Both the position numbers and the translations under genes were made by a program. 64,000 nucleotides of DNA from Actinoplanes palleronii (GTDB lineage Bacteria; Actinomycetota; Actinomycetes; Mycobacteriales; Micromonosporaceae): positions 1 to 64,000 of the forward strand of contig NZ_BOMS01000090.1 in the NCBI RefSeq assembly GCF_016862315.1. The letters are read 5' to 3'. Below the pieces are notes generated by a model that did no database searches, was not told the origin of the DNA, and saw only the letters and a list, made by a program, of their open reading frames with translations. Shown here one piece after another: positions 58,619-64,000 of this stretch (the first letter of the stretch is position 1; each line of letters starts with the position of its first letter).

Positions 58619-60646
58619 ATGGACGATGCGGAGATCGAACGGTCCGATGTCCTTCGCGTACGCCTGGCGTGGGAGCGGCCCGGGCGCAGGTTGCCGATCA
58701 GCGTCACGCTCGACGCCGGCACCGAAGTGGCGGTCGCCGTCCCGCTCGGTGACGGTCGTACGCTGCTGGCGGTCGCCCATGATCAGGACGGTCCGCCCGC
58801 GCTCGTGTCACTGTGGGACCCGGCGACCGCCGAGAAGATCGGCGAGCCGCTGACCTATCCGGCGGAGGCCGTCACCGCGATGGTCGCGCTGCCGGCGCCG
58901 GACGGGACGCCCCTGCTGGCGGTCGCCTACCTGGACGTCGACGATTCGCTGGTGCAGGTGTGGGATCCGGTGGCGGGCAAGCGGGTCGGCGAGCCGCTGC
59001 CGGGCCCGATCGACAGGGCCGGCCTCGCCGCCGTGCCGGTGCCGGGCGGCCGTCACCTGCTGGCCGTCATCGAGGATTCCGGCGGCGTGCTGCGACTCTG
59101 GGATCCGGTCACCGGCGAACCGGTGCTCGGACCGCTCGGCCCCGATGCGGAGCCGGAACAGCTGGAGAACTGGGCCGTCGCGGCCACGACCACGCCGGAC
59201 GGCCGCTCGCTGCTGTTGACCGTGTACGGCGACGAGAAGGAGGCCGTGGTCCGGTCCTGGGATCCGGTGAGCGGGCAGCTGTTGGGCCCGTTGCTGCGGA
59301 CCCTCCACGACGCGGCCAGCCCGTACCGGATAGCGGCATTGCCGCTACCGGACGGCCGCCTCGTCCTGGCGCTCGCCCGTGGCCACGAGGACGACGGGTT
59401 CGTGGTGCGGTTGTGGGACGCGGCGACCGGCGACCCGATCGGTGATCCGATGGAGGGCTACGGCCTGACGCCGGTGCCGGCGGCCGACGGCACGGTGCCG
59501 CTGCTGGCGGTCGGCGATGGACTGTGGGATCCGGGGTCGGGCCGGCGGGTGGGTGACGCCGGCACGAACGGCGTGCCCCGGCCCATCGCGGCGGTGCCGT
59601 CCCCGGGCGGCCCGACCCTGCTGGCCGGTCCCGGACCGGACGGCAGGCTCTGGCTGTGGGATCCCGCCACGGTACGACCGCTGCCGAGCGGCGAACGGGT
59701 CGGCCCGGTCGCCTTGCTGACCCCGGTGACGCCGCCCGGCGGCCGCACGTTGCTGGCCACGTCCGGCACCGGCGAGTTCGGCGGTCCGGTGGACGAGGCC
59801 GTCCGATTCTGGGACGCGCTCACCGGTGAACCGGTCGCGCCCGCGTTGACCGGCCACGCCGGGGGCGTCACCGCGATGGCGTCGGCGCCGTTGCCCGACG
59901 GGCGGGTGGCCGTGGTTACGTGTGACGCGGCCGGCACCATCCGTTCATGGGACCCGGTGACCGGGCAGCTTCTCGCCGCGACGCCGACCGCCCGCGCGAA
60001 CGCGGTCCGCTCGATGACGCCGATCGGCCTGCCGGACGGGCGGACGCTGCTGGCCACCGGCAACGACATGAACGTCCTCCGGCTCCGCGACCCGGCGACC
60101 GGAGGCAGCGCCGGCGACATGTTCACCCGGCTCGACCGGCCAAAGCTGCGGGCGCTCGCCGCGGTGCCCATGCCCGACGGCCGCGTACTGCTGGCGGCCG
60201 GCAACGCCACCCCGGCTCGCGGCGGCAGCTGGGCGGCACGACTGTGGGATCCGGCGACCGGCCTGCCGGTCGGTGAGCCGATCGGCGCGGACATCCGGGT
60301 GTGGTCGCTGGCGGCGACGCCGGCTGGACACGACCGGCCGCTGCTGGCCGCCGGAACCGAGGACGGCACGATCCAGATCTACGACGTCCTCGGCCGCGAG
60401 GTGCTCGGCGAACTCCCCGGAAAGCACCCGTGCCTGCTCACCGCGCCCGACGGCCGGCCCGTGCTGGCCGTCGGACGCCGGGACGAGGTCGAGTTCTGGG
60501 ATCCGATCGGCTGCCGCCGCCTGACCTCGCTCCGGATGGGAACCAAGGTCCAGGCGCTGGCCGCGGCCGGCTCCCGGCTGGCGGTCGGTTGTGCGCACGG
60601 CCTCGCCGTCCTCGACCTGGGCAAGCCCTACCGAAAAGCCGAATAG
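58619..60646 (+). CDS. WD40-like beta-propeller protein, 675 aa
   Basis: About a dozen blades carry the repeated core LWDP-x-T-G-x-x-x-G-x-P, often preceded by DGRTLLA or DGRPLLAV, the form seen in actinobacterial WD40 proteins. There is no kinase, protease or HTH domain at either end and no signal peptide. The ATG at 58619 is chosen because earlier in-frame starts run through sequence with no propeller character. The ribosome site is poor. It probably acts as a protein-interaction platform with unknown partners. It overlaps the convergent zinc-ribbon gene by 19 nt. Confidence 0.85.
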   Translation: MDDAEIERSDVLRVRLAWERPGRRLPISVTLDAGTEVAVAVPLGDGRTLLAVAHDQDGPPALVSLWDPATAEKIGEPLTYPAEAVTAMVALPAPDGTPLLAVAYLDVDDSLVQVWDPVAGKRVGEPLPGPIDRAGLAAVPVPGGRHLLAVIEDSGGVLRLWDPVTGEPVLGPLGPDAEPEQLENWAVAATTTPDGRSLLLTVYGDEKEAVVRSWDPVSGQLLGPLLRTLHDAASPYRIAALPLPDGRLVLALARGHEDDGFVVRLWDAATGDPIGDPMEGYGLTPVPAADGTVPLLAVGDGLWDPGSGRRVGDAGTNGVPRPIAAVPSPGGPTLLAGPGPDGRLWLWDPATVRPLPSGERVGPVALLTPVTPPGGRTLLATSGTGEFGGPVDEAVRFWDALTGEPVAPALTGHAGGVTAMASAPLPDGRVAVVTCDAAGTIRSWDPVTGQLLAATPTARANAVRSMTPIGLPDGRTLLATGNDMNVLRLRDPATGGSAGDMFTRLDRPKLRALAAVPMPDGRVLLAAGNATPARGGSWAARLWDPATGLPVGEPIGADIRVWSLAATPAGHDRPLLAAGTEDGTIQIYDVLGREVLGELPGKHPCLLTAPDGRPVLAVGRRDEVEFWDPIGCRRLTSLRMGTKVQALAAAGSRLAVGCAHGLAVLDLGKPYRKAE

Positions 60647-61536
60647 TAAGGATCCGTGGGCGGCCGGTCGCCGGTGACCGGCGCCGACGGGGGCAACGAC
60701 ACCGCGATCTCCTGCCTCCAGGGCATCCGCAGCACCACGACGTCGCCGGCCGTGAACCGGACGGCGTCCTCGGTGTCCCAGTCCATGTACTCGTGCGGGT
60801 AGCTGGACACCGGCATCTCGACGCCGACGTCGACCCGGTGCAGTTCTTGGTCGGGCAGGTGCAGCGCGCGCAGGCTCGCCCAGTCGAGCGTGACCCGGGC
60901 GCCGGACCGCTTGTCGAACAGGTCGGTGAAGTGCTGGTCGGTGCCGCGCACCCGGTATCCGTCCGCGACGAACCCGACGAGCCAGCGGCTGTCCGGCGAG
61001 AACACCGGCGGGTGCCCGTGGCGGCCCGGCACCGCGGGGAGCCCACCGATGTGCCGGAACTCGGGCCGCACCTCGAACAGCTCGAAGCCGTGCGTGTGGT
61101 CCTCCGCATCGATGTCCCCCGAATAGATGAACAGCGCCAGGTAGCGCTCGTCGGGGGACACCACGAACGCGTACTCACCGACCGGGGTCCTCGGCTCGAA
61201 CGGCGCCACCTCATCGGACGCGCCCGGCGCGACCAGCGTGAGCGCGGACTCGCCGGCACGCCACTCGACGACGCCGGCACCGACGTGCGCGGTGGGCGGC
61301 GGCGGCGGGGCGTTGCACTCGGCCACGATCTCGTCGAGCAGCAGCCCCCGGCCGTCGAGATCCTCATCCGTCCACCTGTGCCGCGCCGGGCAGAACCAGT
61401 CCGGCAGCCCCGGCTCGATCATGCAACCGCCGAGACTGACACGGCCGGCCTCGACGGCACGGAGCAACGGCGGAGCGGGCAGACCGTAGACGAGCATCGT
61501 GCCGGGCTCACCGCACTCCGGGCAGTTTTCGATCAT
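60628..61536 (-). CDS. zinc-ribbon protein with beta-rich C-domain, 302 aa
   Basis: The N-terminus (MIENCPECGEPGTMLVYG, later GGCMIEPGLPDWFCPARHRW) has Cys pairs that look like a zinc ribbon (C-x2-C ... C). The remaining ~230 residues are beta-rich, with strands such as FVVSPDERYLALFIYSGD and PVFSPDSRWLVGFVADGY that resemble propeller blades. I do not recognise a specific family. ATG 61536 follows GAGGGGAG and overlaps the stop of the XRE regulator gene (ATGA at 61533-61536), so the two are cotranscribed. Confidence 0.78.
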   Translation of the reverse strand: MIENCPECGEPGTMLVYGLPAPPLLRAVEAGRVSLGGCMIEPGLPDWFCPARHRWTDEDLDGRGLLLDEIVAECNAPPPPPTAHVGAGVVEWRAGESALTLVAPGASDEVAPFEPRTPVGEYAFVVSPDERYLALFIYSGDIDAEDHTHGFELFEVRPEFRHIGGLPAVPGRHGHPPVFSPDSRWLVGFVADGYRVRGTDQHFTDLFDKRSGARVTLDWASLRALHLPDQELHRVDVGVEMPVSSYPHEYMDWDTEDAVRFTAGDVVVLRMPWRQEIAVSLPPSAPVTGDRPPTDPYYSAFR

Positions 61537-62447
61537 ATGGCTGGCTCCCCTCGCCGCATGGTCTCGGTGACACGCCGGTTGTCGGCCGCCACCCGAGCCG
61601 AAGCCGTCAATAGTTGCAGAGCGGCCTCGTGGCTCGATCCCGGCGCCGGCGTGTACGTCAGCACGCGGTGCCCGTCGTCGTCGGGCAGGTGCAGCGCCTC
61701 GTAGTCGAGTTCCAGATCGCCGACCACCGGATGATGCAGGAGTTTCGTGCCCGCGCCGCACACCTGAACCGGATGTTCGGCCCAGCACGCCGCGAACTCG
61801 GGACTCTTCACGATCAGCTCGCCGACCAGCGCCGTCAGCGCGGCGTCGTCGGAATAGCGGCCCGCTGCCACCCGCAGCGAGGCCACGGCCCGGCTGGCTT
61901 CCTCGTCCCAGCGCCGGTACAGCTCTCGGGTGTGCGGGTCGAGGAACAGCATCCGGGTCAGATTCGGCCGATCCGCCGGCCGGTTCGGAGCCGCGCGGTC
62001 GACGTGCCCGGCGAACAGCAGATGACCGAGCTCGTTCCAGGCCAGGACCTCGCTGTGGCGGCCCAGCACGAGAGCCGGCACGTCCCGCATCGCGGTGATC
62101 AACCGCTCGACACCACGCCGAGCCGCCTCGGTGCGCTGCGGCCGGCGCCGCTTCGCCGGTCGTGGCCGGGCCAGCTCGTGCAGGTAGGTACGTTCGTCAT
62201 CGGTGAGAGCCAGCGCCCGGGCGATGGCGTCGATCACGGACTCGGACGCGTTCGCGCTCTGCCCCTGCTCCAGCCGGGTGTAGTAGATGGGGCTGACCCC
62301 GGCCAGCTGGGCGAGTTCCTCCCGCCGCAGCCCCGGCACCCGGCGTGGTCCGTACGACACCAGCCCGACATCCTCGGGGCGCAATCTCGCGCGTCGAGTC
62401 CGGAGGAAGTCCGCCAGCTCGCCACGGCCCCCACGCTCACTCTGCAT
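61533..62447 (-). CDS. XRE family regulator with MmyB-like ligand domain, 304 aa
   Basis: The N-terminal HTH (LRREELAQLAGVSPIYYTRL, then EQGQSANASESVID) is followed by a basic linker and the MmyB-like domain (SEVLAWNELGHLLFAG, SPEFAACWAEH and KLLHHPVVGDLELDYEAL). It is divergent from a DHA2-type MFS exporter, with a 170-nt gap that contains palindromic sequence. Its stop overlaps the start of the zinc-ribbon gene. It probably controls both the exporter and its own operon. ATG 62447. Confidence 0.93.
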   Translation of the reverse strand: MQSERGGRGELADFLRTRRARLRPEDVGLVSYGPRRVPGLRREELAQLAGVSPIYYTRLEQGQSANASESVIDAIARALALTDDERTYLHELARPRPAKRRRPQRTEAARRGVERLITAMRDVPALVLGRHSEVLAWNELGHLLFAGHVDRAAPNRPADRPNLTRMLFLDPHTRELYRRWDEEASRAVASLRVAAGRYSDDAALTALVGELIVKSPEFAACWAEHPVQVCGAGTKLLHHPVVGDLELDYEALHLPDDDGHRVLTYTPAPGSSHEAALQLLTASARVAADNRRVTETMRRGEPAI

Positions 62448-62563
62448 GAGCCCATCTTGCCCATGGTCACGGCGTGCTGCCTGTCCCTGCCAGTACCAGT
62501 CGGGCTCCGCGTAGCCGGAACAGTGGACTGGTTGCCGGCGAACCCGCAGGTCAGGGTGATTCA

Positions 62564-62585
62564 GCGGCAGGCGCTGCCGCCTGCC
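62564..62585. promoter_or_regulatory. overlapping inverted repeats before the MFS gene
   Basis: Two perfect inverted repeats overlap here: GCGGCA/TGCCGC (62564-62569 and 62575-62580) and GGCAGGCG/CGCCTGCC (62566-62573 and 62578-62585). They lie 32 nt before the exporter ATG. They may be a regulator-binding site or a structured leader. Confidence 0.45.
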
Positions 62586-62617
62586 TGACCATCAACCACG
62601 ACGCGGAGGTCGCCTCG

Positions 62618-64000
62618 ATGACCCGTACGGACTCGGTCCACGAGACCAGCAGAAACCAGGCTTCAACCACGGGGAGACGCCGTGACCGGCTCACTCTCGC
62701 CGTCCTGCTGACCGCGAGTTTCGCCCTGGCCGTCGACTTCTCCATCCTCAACGTCGCCCTGCCGGTGATCGGCGCCGACGTCGGCTTCGCCCTCTCCGGT
62801 CTGCAGTGGATCGCGACGTCCTTCGCGGTGTGCGCGGCCGGGTTCACCTTGTTGTTCGGCCGGATCGCCGACATCGTCGGACGGCGCCGGTTGTTCCTCG
62901 CCGGCATCGCCCTGCTGGGCGTCTCCTCGCTGGCCGGCGGGCTGGCCACCGGCCCGGCCGTCCTGATCGTCGCCCGCGTCGCGCAAGGTCTGGCCACCGC
63001 GGCCGTCACCCCGGCCGCCCTCGCCTTGCTGACCACCTCGTTCCCGGAGGGGCCCCGGCGCGAACGGGCGCTCGGCCTCAACGGTGCACTGATGGCTGCC
63101 GGATTCACCACCGGCGCCATCCTCGGCGGTGTCGTCACCGACGTGCTGAGCTGGCGATGGGCGTTCTTCGTCAACGTGGTCGTCGCCGTCGTCGTGCTGG
63201 CGGTCGCCCCGTTCGTGCTCGCCGAGAGCCGCCCCGGCCAGCGCCCGCGCCTGGACGTGCCCGGCGCTGTCACCGTCACCGCCGGACTGCTGGCCGTCGT
63301 CCTCGGCCTCACCAGCGCCGGAGAGCACGGCTGGACCGATGTCCGCGCCTGGGGCGGGCTGCTCGCCGGAGTCGTACTGCTGATCGGATTCCGGGCGATC
63401 GAACGCCGGGTCGCCGCGCCGCTGGTGCCCGTACGGATCCTGCGCGAGCGCAGCGTCGCCGGGGGCAACATCGCCGGCGTCCTCGCGTTCGCCACCGAAA
63501 CCTCGCTGGTCTTCCTCCTCACCCTCTACCTGCAGGAAGTCCTCGGTTACTCGCCGCTGGCCGCCGGGCTGTCCTTCGCGGTCCTCGGCCTCGGCACCGT
63601 TCTCGGCGGCGCCATCGGCCCCACGGTGATCGCCCGGCTCGGCAACCCGCCGCGGGCCCTGGCACTCGGCATGGCCGTCCAGGCGGCGGCGACCCTGGCG
63701 CTGGTGTCTCTCGGCCCCACCTCGAACGGGATGCCGCTGCTGCTGATCGCCACCTTCATCGGCGGCGTCGCCAACCTGGTCGCCATCGTCGGGTTCATGG
63801 TCACGGCCACCTCGGGCCTGCCGGACGACGAACAGGGCCTCGCCGCCGGTCTCGCAACCATGAGCCAGCAGATCGGCATCACCCTCGGCATCCCGGTCAT
63901 GTCGGCGATCGTCGGTGCCACCCTCACCTCGCTCGGCACCGATACCACCGGCAGCATCCTCACCGCGGTACGCACCGCCATCGGCGTCAACACCGCCCTG
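62618..64000 (+). CDS. DHA2-type MFS exporter (C-terminus outside window)
   Basis: This gene is open to the right edge of the window. ATG 62618 follows GGAGG by about 8 nt. The N-terminal 30 residues are charged (MTRTDSVHETSRNQ), then hydrophobic segments begin with VDFSILNVALPVIG, the DHA2 signature. Motif A is GRIADIVGRRRLF. At least twelve membrane segments are present before the edge, so probably two more and the stop lie beyond. It is divergent from an XRE/MmyB-type regulator that likely controls it. It is probably a proton antiporter for toxic small molecules. Confidence 0.92.
   Translation, partial: MTRTDSVHETSRNQASTTGRRRDRLTLAVLLTASFALAVDFSILNVALPVIGADVGFALSGLQWIATSFAVCAAGFTLLFGRIADIVGRRRLFLAGIALLGVSSLAGGLATGPAVLIVARVAQGLATAAVTPAALALLTTSFPEGPRRERALGLNGALMAAGFTTGAILGGVVTDVLSWRWAFFVNVVVAVVVLAVAPFVLAESRPGQRPRLDVPGAVTVTAGLLAVVLGLTSAGEHGWTDVRAWGGLLAGVVLLIGFRAIERRVAAPLVPVRILRERSVAGGNIAGVLAFATETSLVFLLTLYLQEVLGYSPLAAGLSFAVLGLGTVLGGAIGPTVIARLGNPPRALALGMAVQAAATLALVSLGPTSNGMPLLLIATFIGGVANLVAIVGFMVTATSGLPDDEQGLAAGLATMSQQIGITLGIPVMSAIVGATLTSLGTDTTGSILTAVRTAIGVNTAL

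Overview
The window is very GC-rich, gene-dense DNA with GTG starts, 4-nt ATGA overlaps, WXG100 proteins, MmyB-type XRE regulators and many TetR/MarR/Lrp/CGNR regulators. This points to a filamentous actinobacterium. Actinoplanes or another member of the Micromonosporaceae is my best guess, from style rather than from a database match.

Region 1 (1-35.9 kb) is a type VII secretion (ESX/WXG100) export locus built around one giant gene. On the minus strand (1-3240) lie two WXG100 proteins, a 266-aa unknown and a long PPE-like protein with 21 NxSTP pentapeptides. Strong GC hairpins separate them. On the plus strand, starting at 3534, runs a tightly coupled chain: a YbaB/EbfC-like protein, a WXG100-headed protein with five 14-aa repeats, a 9594-aa protein (4997-33781), a 234-aa protein sharing the giant's C-terminal domain, an SseB-like protein and a GT60-type glycosyltransferase. 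The giant has a WXG100-like head, a Gly/Thr- and Pro/Thr-rich mucin-like linker, and three reiterated effector modules with a period of about 2150-2170 aa. The modules carry DxD glycosyltransferase-like, degenerate OTU-like, NLS-like, GT-B-like, papain-fold (Tox-PL) and amidoligase-like segments plus HExxH metalloprotease domains. A C-terminal half-domain of about 2000 aa, which I cannot assign, follows. The layout recalls MARTX or large multi-effector toxins, but coupled to type VII secretion. This is the strongest candidate for an undescribed system.

Region 2 (35.8-51.9 kb) is ordinary chromosomal metabolism and regulation: a disulfide oxidoreductase and membrane protein divergent from a TetR regulator, aminopeptidase N, an SGNH hydrolase with its TetR regulator, a GGDEF-EAL protein, a MarR/MFS/polyprenyl synthase cluster, a cysteine-desulfurase-like PLP enzyme, an SDR divergent from an XRE regulator, and a PrxQ/Bcp peroxiredoxin.

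Region 3 (52.1-54.5 kb, minus strand) is a second, compact type VII cargo operon: a YbaB-like protein, an EspC-like protein, a WXG/PPE-like protein, an EndoU nuclease toxin and a small MafI-like putative immunity protein.

Region 4 (54.6-64 kb) holds a small membrane protein, an MBL-fold hydrolase divergent from a CGNR regulator, an Lrp regulator divergent from an SMP-30 hydrolase, a lipoprotein, a WD40-like beta-propeller, a zinc-ribbon protein cotranscribed with an XRE regulator, and a DHA2-type MFS exporter that runs off the right edge.

No tRNA, rRNA, CRISPR array, IS element or phage integrase was seen.
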